Shown piece by piece: positions 14,198 to 23,281 of a stretch of 36,981 nucleotides of DNA. The translations under genes and the position numbers were made by a program. A model generated the notes under the pieces. The model was not told the origin of the DNA and did no database searches. It worked only from the letters and a program-made list of their open reading frames with translations. How positions within the stretch are numbered: the stretch's first letter is position 1; the number at the start of each line of letters is the position of its first letter. The stretch covers positions 1-36,981 of the forward strand of contig CANHCR010000023.1 in NCBI GenBank assembly GCA_947459205.1, in the 5' to 3' direction. This stretch comes from Caryophanales bacterium (lineage in GTDB: Bacteria > Bacillota > Bacilli > Paenibacillales > CANHCR01).

Positions 14198-16618
14198 ATG
14201 CAAGGACATACAATGGTTTCGTTTCATCGCTGGTTTGGCAATCACACCATTTGGTTGGTAGCCATCGCATTTTTACTTGGACGAGCGGTCATTTTGAATG
14301 GTATTGCCCCATTCGCTTTAGCGCTGTTCGCCGTCGTCTTCTTTATTCGCAAAGATCGCGCATTGCACGTTGCCTTGGCTTTGTTAGCGGGCAGTTTGAC
14401 GACAAGCGAGCCCCAAACCGTCCGCTTCCTATTTGAATTTGCGGTTTTTGCCGGACTTACCCAAGGTCTGCAACGCTTCATCAAAGGGGATTTGAATTTT
14501 GCGCCACTGCTCGTATTCATCAGTAGCGCCGCAGTGCTAGCGAGCAGTCTAATCCTAAGCGCCTCCGCCCCGTTCGTTGACATCTTGTTTCTCTTGTTAG
14601 AGGCAGGCATGGCGCTTGTGCTTACCTTGATTTTCGCCCAGGTGTTGCCGTTGCTCATGATTCCACGCGAGCACCGTGGCTTACGCAGCGAAGAGTTCAT
14701 CTGCTGTGCGATTGTCGCGGCCTCATTGCTGCTCGGCATTTCCGACTGGACATTGTTCGGTTTGTCAGCCGAACATGTGTTATCGCGCTACGTCATTTTG
14801 CTACTGGCGGTTGTCGGCGGCGCCTCATATGGTGCTATCGTCGGCGTCATCACAGGACTGGTGCTAAGTTTGGCCGTTCAGGATACGCTTTATCAAATTA
14901 GTCTGCTCTCGTTCTCGGGCATGTTGGCTGGATTGCTGCGGGAAGGCGGGAAACCGGCTGTTTCACTCGGATTATTGCTCGGTTCGGCGATTTTGGCAAT
15001 CTATATCGAAAATCCGCTCATGTTAATGGAATCGACTTGGGAATCGCTACTTGCCATCGGCTTATTTCTTCTCACACCGAAGGCTTGGATTCGCACCATC
15101 GCATCATTCGTCCCCGGCAGTGGCGAGCAAATCCGCTCGCAGCACGAATACACAAGACGAGTGCGCGAGTTGACAGCGAAGCGCGTCGAGCAATTTTCTC
15201 GTGTGTTTCGCGAATTGGCTGGCAGTTTTATGCAGTTCACGCGCGAAGTACCGACGCTTCAAACGGAGTCGAAAAAATTAATCACGATGGCGGCCGAGCA
15301 AGCATGTGCGGACTGTCCGAATCATGCCCGTTGTTGGAGTGAGCAACCGTATCAGACGTATCTCTATTTTCTCGACGTCGTGCATGAAGCCGAGCATCAT
15401 CCACACACTCTCAGCGAGCAAATGCCGCCGACCTGGCACTCGTTCTGCATTGCTCCAGAGCGTGTGTTGGAATCGACGCACAACATCCTCAAATGGCATC
15501 GAAACGACCTACATTTGCGTCGTCAAGTTCGTGATAGCCGGCAACTCGTAGCGGAGCAACTATCCGGAGTTTCACAGGTGATGGAAGATTTGGCGAACGA
15601 AATCAAACGCGAAGGTCGCCAACGCAATCATCGCGAGGAGCAGATTCGCAGGGCGTTACAGGAACTTGGCTTGGCAGTCTACCAAATCAACATGGTTTCC
15701 CTAGAAGAGGGGAACGTGCAGATTGAGCTGATTTTACCGGGTGATTCGCGTCACGATGTGTCGCGCATGATGATTTCGCCGCTGCTCTCGAGTATTTTGC
15801 ATGAAAATATCGCCGTTAAAGCGGAGCGCGCTTTTCAAGAGCAGGCCGGCTGTTCATTGGTAACATTCGGTTCGCACAAAGAGTTTTATACCGATATCGG
15901 TGTGGCGATGGTCGCGAAAGGTGGCGATTGGCTATCTGGTGACAGCTATACATCGGTCGATTTGGGCAATGGGGGCAAGTTTGCCGTCGCCATCAGTGAT
16001 GGCATGGGGAACGGCGAGCGCGCCAAAATGGAGAGCCGTTCGGCCCTGACGATTTTGGAACAGTTGCTGAAATCGGGCATGGATGAGCGCCTTGCAATCA
16101 AATCGGTAAACTCCATTTTAAATTTACGTTCTTCCGATGATGTATATGCTACCGTAGACGTAGCCTTGATTGATTTATATAACGCTGAAACGACGTTCAT
16201 GAAAATCGGCTCGATGCCCAGTTTCATCAAACGCGGACGGACGATTATCCCAGTGAGCGCCAACAACTTGCCAATCGGTATTTTACAAGACATTGACGTC
16301 GATTTGATTCGTCTGCAACTGCAAGAAGACGATTTGCTCATCATGATGACCGACGGCGCGTTTGCTAGTGGCGGCTGTGATGCCGAGTCGGAACGGCAAA
16401 TGATGCAACTCATTCAAACGATTGATGTGGAGGACGCACAATGTTTTGCCGATTTGCTGCTCGAAAAAATCATGCGCCGTCAACGCGGACACATTCACGA
16501 CGATATGACGATTGTCATCACAAGAGTAGAACGTCATCGAGAACCGTGGGCCAGTTTCGCTTGGCCAAACGTAACGGATTCGCAGCGAGATCGCGACCGT
16601 GAGCGCGTGGTCAGTTAA
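14198..16618 (+). CDS. spoIIE: Stage II sporulation protein E (PP2C phosphatase)
   Basis: SpoIIE localises to the polar septum and dephosphorylates SpoIIAA, which releases sigma-F in the forespore. It also interacts with FtsZ. The 806-residue product (about 827 in B. subtilis) starts with a large multi-pass membrane region (about 15-310, roughly ten segments). A central coiled region with a Cys-rich patch (ACADCPNHARCW, about 368-379) follows. The C-terminal PP2C-type phosphatase (about 575-795) carries AISDGMGNGERAK near 597 and LLIMMTDGAF. ATG 14198 is preceded by GGAGAGGG (14185-14192). An in-frame upstream ATG at 14135 precedes the -10 box and so cannot be used from this promoter. Confidence 0.96.
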   Translation: MQGHTMVSFHRWFGNHTIWLVAIAFLLGRAVILNGIAPFALALFAVVFFIRKDRALHVALALLAGSLTTSEPQTVRFLFEFAVFAGLTQGLQRFIKGDLNFAPLLVFISSAAVLASSLILSASAPFVDILFLLLEAGMALVLTLIFAQVLPLLMIPREHRGLRSEEFICCAIVAASLLLGISDWTLFGLSAEHVLSRYVILLLAVVGGASYGAIVGVITGLVLSLAVQDTLYQISLLSFSGMLAGLLREGGKPAVSLGLLLGSAILAIYIENPLMLMESTWESLLAIGLFLLTPKAWIRTIASFVPGSGEQIRSQHEYTRRVRELTAKRVEQFSRVFRELAGSFMQFTREVPTLQTESKKLITMAAEQACADCPNHARCWSEQPYQTYLYFLDVVHEAEHHPHTLSEQMPPTWHSFCIAPERVLESTHNILKWHRNDLHLRRQVRDSRQLVAEQLSGVSQVMEDLANEIKREGRQRNHREEQIRRALQELGLAVYQINMVSLEEGNVQIELILPGDSRHDVSRMMISPLLSSILHENIAVKAERAFQEQAGCSLVTFGSHKEFYTDIGVAMVAKGGDWLSGDSYTSVDLGNGGKFAVAISDGMGNGERAKMESRSALTILEQLLKSGMDERLAIKSVNSILNLRSSDDVYATVDVALIDLYNAETTFMKIGSMPSFIKRGRTIIPVSANNLPIGILQDIDVDLIRLQLQEDDLLIMMTDGAFASGGCDAESERQMMQLIQTIDVEDAQCFADLLLEKIMRRQRGHIHDDMTIVITRVERHREPWASFAWPNVTDSQRDRDRERVVS

Positions 16619-16691
16619 TTGCTTCGACAATACGTCTATAAACAGATGGATACGGTCAAACTATAGATAGTAAATGATAGGAGGCCGAGCG

Positions 16692-17414
16692 ATGAAACAG
16701 ATACTTTTGTTGACAGACGGTTGTTCAAATTGCGGGATGAATCCAGTGGCGGCTGCAGCCCAAGCGTATAGTGACGGAATTACGGTCAATGTGATTGGCA
16801 TTCTTGACGACGAGCATGGCGAAAGTGAGGGCGCACGTGAAGTCGCGGAGATTGCAGCGGCGGGTGGTGGTATGAGTCGAAATGTTCATGTGCGGCGCTT
16901 GTCGCAAACGATGCAAATGATGACCCAGCAAACGGTTGCTCATACCATCCAACAAGTCGTCAATCGCCAATTGCAACAAGTGTTCGGACAACCGCAGATG
17001 GAGCAATTAGCGCCGCAGAAGAAGGCGGCAGTCGTACAAGTGATGGATGAATTGCAGGAGACGAGCGGATTGCGCATCGCCTTGCTGGTGGATAGCAGTT
17101 TGAGCATGAAAGCAAAACTAAAAACGGTGCAGGAAGCGATTGCTGACTTGCTCCTTAATTTACGTGCACGACGCGGCAAAAGTGAAATTTGTGTGTTTCA
17201 CTTCCCCGCCGGAAGCGATGGTCAGGGTGCCGGTTTGTTGCTCGATTGGACGAGCGACTTGGCGGCTGTGCAACGCTTATTTGCTGATGTGCAAAGTCGC
17301 GGCGTGACACCGACTGGCAATGCATTGTTGCAAGTGCTCGATTATGTTTTGGCGAGACGAGTGCAGCCAGCAGTTAACGAAGAGCGTGGCTTGTGGAGTG
17401 AGTACGTCGTGTGA
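16692..17414 (+). CDS. yabS: VWA-domain protein YabS
   Basis: This 240-residue protein is the YabS family of sporulating Bacillales. It has a short N-terminal part (LLLTDGCSNCGMNPVAAAAQAYSDGITVNVIGI) and a linker rich in Gln (about 70-110). A second VWA-like section follows with the MIDAS-type motif LLVDSSLSMKAK (about 130-141), then SEICVFHFPAG and GVTPTGNALL. A metal-dependent protein-binding role is inferred; the partner is unknown. ATG 16692 is seven bases after AGGAGG (16679-16684). Its stop overlaps the GTG of yabT by four bases. The pair probably functions together in sporulation. Confidence 0.88.
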   Translation: MKQILLLTDGCSNCGMNPVAAAAQAYSDGITVNVIGILDDEHGESEGAREVAEIAAAGGGMSRNVHVRRLSQTMQMMTQQTVAHTIQQVVNRQLQQVFGQPQMEQLAPQKKAAVVQVMDELQETSGLRIALLVDSSLSMKAKLKTVQEAIADLLLNLRARRGKSEICVFHFPAGSDGQGAGLLLDWTSDLAAVQRLFADVQSRGVTPTGNALLQVLDYVLARRVQPAVNEERGLWSEYVV

Positions 17415-18316
17415 GCAGTTGGTGTCAGTTGTTGCTTCGTGAAAAAACGATTATCCGTGGCAAGTGGCACGGCAATCGCTACGAAATCGTGCGTGCGCTC
17501 GGTAAAGGGGCGAACGGTAACGTCTATCTCGTCAAAACTGCAGACGGCAGCAAACGCGCCCTCAAAATTTCTGCTGAATGGCAGGTTCTACAATCGGAAA
17601 TCAATGTCTTGCAGACGCTACACTTTAGTAACGGACATCGTTATGTGCTCGATGCCGATGAGTTTGAATTGGCCGGCGAACTATGCGCATTTTATGTAAT
17701 GAAATGGGTGGACGGATGCGACTTACGCACCTATGTGCAGCACCATGGCCGAGACTGGTTGGTTCCGCTTGGGACGCAAATGCTCCGGCAATTGCGCGAA
17801 CTCCATCTGCAAGGTTATGCATTTTGTGACTTAAAAGCGGAAAATGTGCTCGTCGAGCGACATGGTCGACTGCAACTGATTGACTACGGAGGCGTGACGG
17901 CATTCGGTCGTTCGTTACGGCAATACACCGAACAAACCGACCGCGGCTTTTGGCGAGCGGGCGAGCGCATCGCATCAGCCGATTATGACTGGTTTGCGTT
18001 TGCTATGATTTGCATCGATTGTATCGTTCCTAAATCGTTGCAACAGTTGGCTGCGAAACCGCATGGTGAACGTTCGCTGGCGACCCTTTTGCAACTGGTC
18101 GAACAGGAAACTGCGCTAGTGGCACTGCGACCGTTTCTGCGCGGGGCGCTGAGAGGGCGTTTTGGCTCTCTGGACAGCGCACTTGTAGCTTGGCAATCGA
18201 TGCGTCGTCAGACAACGGTGATGCCACTGCCGAAGTCCTTTTCATCCTGGTTGAAAATCACCTTTGCTTGCTCTATATTGTTATTTATATGCACGATTCT
18301 CTATGTCATCCCATAA
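17411..18316 (+). CDS. yabT: Serine/threonine protein kinase YabT, membrane-anchored
   Basis: YabT is a Hanks-type kinase that in B. subtilis acts in early spore development, is activated by DNA and phosphorylates RecA. The 301-residue product has the kinase motifs in order: glycine loop GKGANGNVYLVK (31-42), Lys52 in ALK, catalytic FCDLKAENVL with Asp140 and Asn145, and metal-binding DYG at 158-160. The canonical HRD and DFG are thus CD and DYG, a variation shared with relatives. One transmembrane segment ends the protein (about 280-299), placing the kinase in the cytoplasm. There is no extracellular PASTA domain. GTG 17411 overlaps the yabS stop. Confidence 0.9.
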   Translation: MSSWCQLLLREKTIIRGKWHGNRYEIVRALGKGANGNVYLVKTADGSKRALKISAEWQVLQSEINVLQTLHFSNGHRYVLDADEFELAGELCAFYVMKWVDGCDLRTYVQHHGRDWLVPLGTQMLRQLRELHLQGYAFCDLKAENVLVERHGRLQLIDYGGVTAFGRSLRQYTEQTDRGFWRAGERIASADYDWFAFAMICIDCIVPKSLQQLAAKPHGERSLATLLQLVEQETALVALRPFLRGALRGRFGSLDSALVAWQSMRRQTTVMPLPKSFSSWLKITFACSILLFICTILYVIP

Positions 18317-18346
18317 GTGGATGGCATCGTGGCGGGAGCGCAATCA

Positions 18347-19702
18347 ATGATGGATGTTATGGCGCGGTTCAGACAATCGATTCGTCAACAAGCATGGCAA
18401 TTGAATGGTAAAAAAGTGATTGTCGCCGTATCCGGTGGAGCGGATTCGACGGCACTTTTGGCGTTGTTTCATGCGTATGCCAGCATTGCGGAGATCGAGC
18501 TCGTTGTCGCTCACGTCAATCATAAACTGCGTGCTCACGAATCAGATGCAGACGAACAATTTGTGCGCAGTTTGGCCTCGCGCTTTGAATGCCCGTTCGT
18601 CTCACAAGAAATCGATATGCAATCATGGAAAGCGGGCGCTCGAGGCAACTTGCAAGATGCTGCGAGACAGGCCCGCTATCAGTTTTTTCGTGACTTGGCG
18701 GAACGGACGGAAGCTTCATTTGTAGCAACTGCGCATCATTTGGACGATCTCGCGGAAACGCTGATGATGCGTTTGTTGCGCGGTTCAGGAACAGCTGGAG
18801 TAAACGCTATCGCTGTCGCCAGACCACTCGGTACGGCCACACTGATTCGTCCCCTGCTTGACATTCCGAAGCAAGCATTGCTTGAGTACTGTGAGCGCGA
18901 ACAACTCGCTTGGCGACTCGATACAAGCAACTTAACTGATACATACACGCGGAATGCGCTGCGCTTGCGAGTGTTGCCAGAAATCGCAAAATTGTTTCCC
19001 AACTATCGTACGGCATTCGCCCGCTTTACTGCCATAACGGCTGATGAGGATACCTTTTTGACGGAACAAACGCAACAATGGTTCGCTCAAATCGTAGCCG
19101 AAGATGAGCGCGGATATACAATGTCGCGCACTCGTTTTTTACAGGTGCCGGTTGCTTTACAAAGAAGATTGATTAAATTACTATTGAACTGTCTATCGGA
19201 GGCGGAATATACGTTTGCCTCGATTGAAGCGCTTCGCGCTGAGATGATTGTGCAGAATCGACCGAATGTCGTCATGCCGATTAGCGAGCAGGTGCGGATG
19301 GTGCGCAGTTATGATGAGATTCGATTCTCGCTCGAGGATGGTTCTTTTCACGAATTACAAGGTATGATAAAGGTAGATGAAATTGCAGTTTCCGATTGTG
19401 ACGTTTCGATGGCGTCATCGTTGCCTGCGAATGAAGCATGGTTCGATGCGGACAAATTGCTCATGCCGCTGCAAGTGCGAACTCGCATGGATGGCGATCG
19501 ACTGGAACCTTTCGGGATGAGCGGGTCTATAAAGGTGAAAAAAGTGATGATTGATCAGAAAGTTCCTGCTGCTGCGCGCGCGCGCATGCCGCTCGTTTTT
19601 GACAGTCAAGGTAAATTGTTGTGGATTGCTGGATTACGTCGATCGCGGCATGCTCCTATCGATCACCAAACGAAGCGCGTTATCCGTGTCCTTTGGTTAT
19701 GA
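18347..19702 (+). CDS. tilS: tRNA(Ile)-lysidine synthase
   Basis: TilS attaches lysine to C34 of the AUA-reading tRNA-Ile, changing both its codon and amino-acid identity. It is essential in most bacteria. The 451-residue product has the PP-loop SGGADS at 29-34, HVNHKLR, ATAHHLDDLAETLMMRLLRGSG and the dimer-region motif SNLTDTYTRNALR (about 202-214). The C-terminal TilS-C domain ends in WIAGLRRSRHAPI. A GTG at 18317 begins right after the yabT stop, but GGGAG (18334-18338) is eight bases from ATG 18347. That start also gives the family-like N-terminus. It precedes hpt and ftsH as in B. subtilis. Confidence 0.95.
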   Translation: MMDVMARFRQSIRQQAWQLNGKKVIVAVSGGADSTALLALFHAYASIAEIELVVAHVNHKLRAHESDADEQFVRSLASRFECPFVSQEIDMQSWKAGARGNLQDAARQARYQFFRDLAERTEASFVATAHHLDDLAETLMMRLLRGSGTAGVNAIAVARPLGTATLIRPLLDIPKQALLEYCEREQLAWRLDTSNLTDTYTRNALRLRVLPEIAKLFPNYRTAFARFTAITADEDTFLTEQTQQWFAQIVAEDERGYTMSRTRFLQVPVALQRRLIKLLLNCLSEAEYTFASIEALRAEMIVQNRPNVVMPISEQVRMVRSYDEIRFSLEDGSFHELQGMIKVDEIAVSDCDVSMASSLPANEAWFDADKLLMPLQVRTRMDGDRLEPFGMSGSIKVKKVMIDQKVPAAARARMPLVFDSQGKLLWIAGLRRSRHAPIDHQTKRVIRVLWL

Positions 19703-19743
19703 GCGAGCACATGTGCTAATACTTTAAGTTGGGGGCGAAAAGC

Positions 19744-20280
19744 GTGGAAAACGACATTAGCGAAGTGCTTTTTTCGGAAGCGCAACTGAAACAGCGAATC
19801 GCTGAGTTGGGACAACAACTTAGTGAAGATTTCAGCGGTAAGAATCCGCTCGTTATTTGTGTGCTTAAGGGCGCTTTTATTTTTATGGGTGATTTGATTC
19901 GCAAAATGTCGATTCCGTTGGAAATCGATTTTATGGCCGTATCGAGTTATGGAGCAGCTTCCAAAAGTTCCGGTGTCGTAAAAATCAACAAAGACTTGGA
20001 CGTTCCCGTCGAGGGGCGTGACTTGATTATCGTCGAAGACATTACCGATTCAGGGTTGACGCTACAGTTTCTGCAAGACGTGTTGCGTCGTAAAAAGGCC
20101 AACTCGATCTCGGTGGTCGCGTTGTTCGACAAACCGGCGCGCCGCAAGGTAGACATTAAGGCGGATTATGTCGGATTTTTGTTGCCGGATGAATTTATTG
20201 TCGGGTACGGATTGGATTATGCGGAAAAGTATCGAAATTTGCCATATGTTGGTATTTTGAAACGTGAAATTTATTCGTAA
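19744..20280 (+). CDS. hpt: Hypoxanthine-guanine phosphoribosyltransferase
   Basis: Hpt salvages hypoxanthine and guanine with PRPP, giving IMP and GMP. The 178-residue product has the HPRT signatures: [34 protein letters not shown], the PRPP-binding loop [13 protein letters not shown] (about 95-107) and [11 protein letters not shown]. The ending [20 protein letters not shown] is diagnostic for the bacterial family. A TTG at 19729 is in frame, but GGGGG (19731-19735) is eight bases from GTG 19744. That start gives the B. subtilis-like N-terminus and is chosen. It lies 41 bases after tilS, with which it is probably co-transcribed. Confidence 0.95.
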   Translation: MENDISEVLFSEAQLKQRIAELGQQLSEDFSGKNPLVICVLKGAFIFMGDLIRKMSIPLEIDFMAVSSYGAASKSSGVVKINKDLDVPVEGRDLIIVEDITDSGLTLQFLQDVLRRKKANSISVVALFDKPARRKVDIKADYVGFLLPDEFIVGYGLDYAEKYRNLPYVGILKREIYS

Positions 20281-20288
20281 TGATGATT

Positions 20289-20317
20289 TTGAGAAAGTAT
20301 TGAGAATATGTTAAAAT
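20289..20317 (+). promoter_or_regulatory. Sigma-A promoter of ftsH
   Basis: TTGAGA (20289-20294), a 17-base spacer and TAAAAT (20312-20317) with an extended TG at 20309-20310. This is a strong sigma-A match between hpt and ftsH, about 32 bases before the ATG. Confidence 0.75.
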
Positions 20318-20348
20318 ATATTCGTGAATATTAGGGAGGAGGTAAGGG

Positions 20349-22259
20349 ATGAATAAAATCATCGGCAGAGTCGGACTATACATCGTAATTATTTTGCTTG
20401 TCCTCGGAATTGTACAGTATATCAGTAATCAGGGCGAGGAGAGCCAAATCATCACTTATGACAAATTCCTTGTCGAATTTAAGAAAGAAAATGTCAAGGA
20501 TTTAACCCTTAAAGTGCAGGGTTTGACATACTTGATTAACGGTGAATTGAAAAAAGAGAAAAAACCGTTCGTTTCGACGGCGCCATTTGACGCGAGTTTC
20601 GTCAAACTGATTTCTGAAAGTGACGTTAAGCAGACGTGGAAAAAGCAAGAGGGCCCGAGTATTTGGGTGACCTTACTAACTTCGATCATACCGTTTATCA
20701 TTATTTTCTTCCTGTTCTTTTTCTTGTTGAACCAAGCACAAGGTGGCGGCGGGAAGGTAATGAACTTCGGCAAAAGCCGTGCGCGTCTCTATAATGATGA
20801 CAAAAAGCGTGTCACGTTTGAGGATGTTGCTGGTGCGGATGAAGAAAAGCAGGAATTGGTGGAGTTGGTCGAATTTTTGAAGGATCCGCGCAAGTTCGCT
20901 GCGCTCGGTGCACGTATTCCGAAAGGCGTGTTGCTTGTGGGTCCTCCAGGAACGGGTAAGACGTTGCTGGCGAGGGCGGTTGCCGGTGAGGCGGGCGTGC
21001 CGTTCTTCACGATCAGCGGTTCCGATTTCGTCGAAATGTTTGTCGGTGTCGGTGCATCCCGTGTTCGTGATTTGTTCGAAAATGCGAAGAAAAATGCTCC
21101 TTGTATTATTTTTATCGACGAGATTGATGCAGTTGGTCGTCAGCGTGGCGCCGGTTTGGGCGGCGGTCATGACGAGCGTGAGCAAACGCTGAACCAGTTG
21201 CTTGTAGAGATGGATGGATTCGGTGCCAACGAAGGGATTATCATCGTTGCCGCGACGAACAGACCTGATATTTTAGACCCTGCTTTGCTTCGTCCAGGCC
21301 GTTTTGATCGCCAAATTACAGTTGACCGTCCAGACATTAAAGGTCGCGAAGCTGTTTTGAAAGTGCATGCTCGCAACAAACAATTGAACGAGGATGTAAG
21401 ACTCGACTCACTTGCCCGCTATACGATCGGGTTCTCCGGTGCCGATCTCGAGAATTTGTTGAACGAAGCAGCGCTCATTGCTGCTCGTCGCAACCGCAAA
21501 GATATCGGGATGGATGAGGTTGAAGAGGCGTTCGATCGGATTATTGTCGGAACGCAAAAGAAAAATCGTATCGTCAGTGAGCGTGAACGTAAAACGGTCG
21601 CTTATCATGAAGCGGGTCACGCTGTCATCGGGCACTACATCGAAAACGCCGAAGAAGTGCACCGTGTAACAATTGTTCCACGCGGTCGTGCTGGTGGTTA
21701 TGTGATGATGTTCCCGAAAGATGCGGAAGATCCGTTGATTACGACGAAAACCGAATTGTTCGATCGCGTAACCGGTTTGCTAGGCGGTCGCTTGGCGGAA
21801 GAAATTTTCATCGGTGAAATTAGCAGTGGTGCATTCAGTGATTTCAAGAAGGCAACAGCGATTGTGCGCAGCATGATTGTCGATTATGGTATGAGTGACA
21901 AACTCGGACCGATGCAGTTCGGCACATCACAGGGCCAGGTGTTCCTTGGGCGTGATATCGGACATGAGCAAAATTATAGCGAAGCGATTGCCTATGAGAT
22001 TGATAAAGAAATGCAGTCATTCATTCGCACTTGCTATGAGCGTGGTCGCGAGGTGTTGACCAAATACGAAGATAAAGTTCATCTTGTCGCCAAAACGCTC
22101 ATCGAGAAAGAAACGCTCGAGAAGGATGAAATTCAACATTTGCTTGATCATGGAACGTTGCCTGACAAAGGTAAAGAAGTGAAAGTGAATATTCAAGAAA
22201 ATGAACGCGACTCGAACGAGTTGGAATTAGATAAAGACAAAGACAAAGATAAAGAATAA
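20349..22259 (+). CDS. ftsH: ATP-dependent zinc metalloprotease FtsH
   Basis: FtsH is a membrane-bound AAA+ protease that degrades misfolded membrane proteins and selected regulators as a hexamer. The 636-residue product has two membrane segments (about 8-24 and 105-128) flanking an external domain. The AAA module carries Walker A GPPGTGKT at 198-205, Walker [10 protein letters not shown] at 252-260 and the second region of homology [18 protein letters not shown] (304-321). The zinc site is HEAGH at 420-424. The C-terminus is a charged tail with DKDKDKDK repeats, typically variable. ATG 20349 follows AGGGAGGAGG. Transcription is from its own promoter at 20289-20317 and ends at the terminator at 22274. 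Confidence 0.98.
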   Translation: MNKIIGRVGLYIVIILLVLGIVQYISNQGEESQIITYDKFLVEFKKENVKDLTLKVQGLTYLINGELKKEKKPFVSTAPFDASFVKLISESDVKQTWKKQEGPSIWVTLLTSIIPFIIIFFLFFFLLNQAQGGGGKVMNFGKSRARLYNDDKKRVTFEDVAGADEEKQELVELVEFLKDPRKFAALGARIPKGVLLVGPPGTGKTLLARAVAGEAGVPFFTISGSDFVEMFVGVGASRVRDLFENAKKNAPCIIFIDEIDAVGRQRGAGLGGGHDEREQTLNQLLVEMDGFGANEGIIIVAATNRPDILDPALLRPGRFDRQITVDRPDIKGREAVLKVHARNKQLNEDVRLDSLARYTIGFSGADLENLLNEAALIAARRNRKDIGMDEVEEAFDRIIVGTQKKNRIVSERERKTVAYHEAGHAVIGHYIENAEEVHRVTIVPRGRAGGYVMMFPKDAEDPLITTKTELFDRVTGLLGGRLAEEIFIGEISSGAFSDFKKATAIVRSMIVDYGMSDKLGPMQFGTSQGQVFLGRDIGHEQNYSEAIAYEIDKEMQSFIRTCYERGREVLTKYEDKVHLVAKTLIEKETLEKDEIQHLLDHGTLPDKGKEVKVNIQENERDSNELELDKDKDKDKE

Positions 22260-22273
22260 TCAAATCATATGAC

Positions 22274-22313
22274 AACCATTATTTTCGGTGTGATTACTGG
22301 AATAATGGTTTTT
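22274..22313 (+). terminator. Terminator after ftsH
   Basis: AACCATTATT (22274-22283) and AATAATGGTT (22301-22310) are perfectly complementary, with a 17-base loop and a short T-tail. The stem is AT-rich and the loop large, so efficiency is uncertain. Confidence 0.65.
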
Positions 22314-22342
22314 GTTTCAATAACAGAAAGAGGGGATTGCAC

Positions 22343-23281
22343 ATGGAGGCACTTGCACAGGAACGCAAAGCGGAGCAAAACCGAATACTAAAAGAGCGAT
22401 TGCTTGAGTTGAAGAAAGAGCGCAATGCGATTATTTTGGCGCATTACTATCAGCGCGATGAGATTCAGGAAGTTGCTGACTTTCGCGGAGATTCGTTTTT
22501 GTTGGCACAAAAAGCGGCGCAAACGGATGCGGATGTGATCGTTTTTTGCGGTGTTCATTTCATGGGAGAGAGCGCGAAAATTTTGGCGCCGAATAAAACG
22601 GTCATCATTCCCGATGAGCGTGCCGGCTGCCCGATGGCTGACATGGTGAATGTCCGCGGGCTTCAAGATTTAAAGAAAAAACATCCGAATGCGAAGGTCG
22701 TCACTTACATCAATTCTTCGGCAGAGATTAAGGCGGAAACCGATATTTGCTGCACCTCCTCCAATGCGGTGAAGGTTGTGCAGTCGCTGGACACCGATGA
22801 AGTGATTTGGGTGCCGGACAAAAATTTGGGTCATTACGTGTCGCAGTTCACCGACAAGAAGATGATCATTTGGGAAGGGTATTGCAATACGCATGATATG
22901 TTGACCGTCAAGGATGTTGTGGAGATGCGTGCGCAATATCCGAATGCACAATTTATCGTTCACCCAGAATGTCGCCCAGAAGTGGTGGAAATGGGGGACT
23001 TCGTTGGCAGTACGACGGGGCTAATCAAATATGTGCGTGAGTCGGACTGTAAAGAGTTTATTGTCGGCACTGAAGATGGTACTGGTTACCAAATGCGCGT
23101 AGAAAACCCGGATAAATCGTTCCGTTTTGCGACGAAATATTTGGTTTGCCCGAATATGAAAGTGAATAATTTGAAAAAACTCGTGAAATGTTTGGAGACG
23201 ATGTCGCCGGAAATTTATGTCCCGCCGCAAGTTGCAGATAAGGCGCGCTTGTCGTTGGAACGGATGTTACAAGTCCAATGA
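22343..23281 (+). CDS. nadA: Quinolinate synthase A
   Basis: NadA condenses iminoaspartate with dihydroxyacetone phosphate to quinolinate, the second step of de novo NAD synthesis, using an oxygen-sensitive [4Fe-4S] cluster. The 312-residue length is normal. Conserved segments include LAHYYQRDEIQEVADFRGDSF, GVHFMGESAKIL, HPECRPEV and CPNMKVNNL. The likely cluster ligands are Cys96 (AGCPMAD), Cys179 (WEGYCNTH) and Cys267 (CPNM). ATG 22343 is seven bases after AGGGG (22331-22335). It overlaps nadB by four bases (ATGA). I see no clear promoter between ftsH and nadA, so reading-through from ftsH is possible. Confidence 0.96.
   Translation: MEALAQERKAEQNRILKERLLELKKERNAIILAHYYQRDEIQEVADFRGDSFLLAQKAAQTDADVIVFCGVHFMGESAKILAPNKTVIIPDERAGCPMADMVNVRGLQDLKKKHPNAKVVTYINSSAEIKAETDICCTSSNAVKVVQSLDTDEVIWVPDKNLGHYVSQFTDKKMIIWEGYCNTHDMLTVKDVVEMRAQYPNAQFIVHPECRPEVVEMGDFVGSTTGLIKYVRESDCKEFIVGTEDGTGYQMRVENPDKSFRFATKYLVCPNMKVNNLKKLVKCLETMSPEIYVPPQVADKARLSLERMLQVQ

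Noticed and set aside
19706-19717. Perfect palindrome AGCACATGTGCT between tilS and hpt
   Set aside because: It is short, without a T-tail or promoter nearby, so neither a terminator nor an operator can be supported.
22314-22342. A promoter for nadA
   Set aside because: No -35/-10 pair at proper spacing is visible between the ftsH terminator and nadA.
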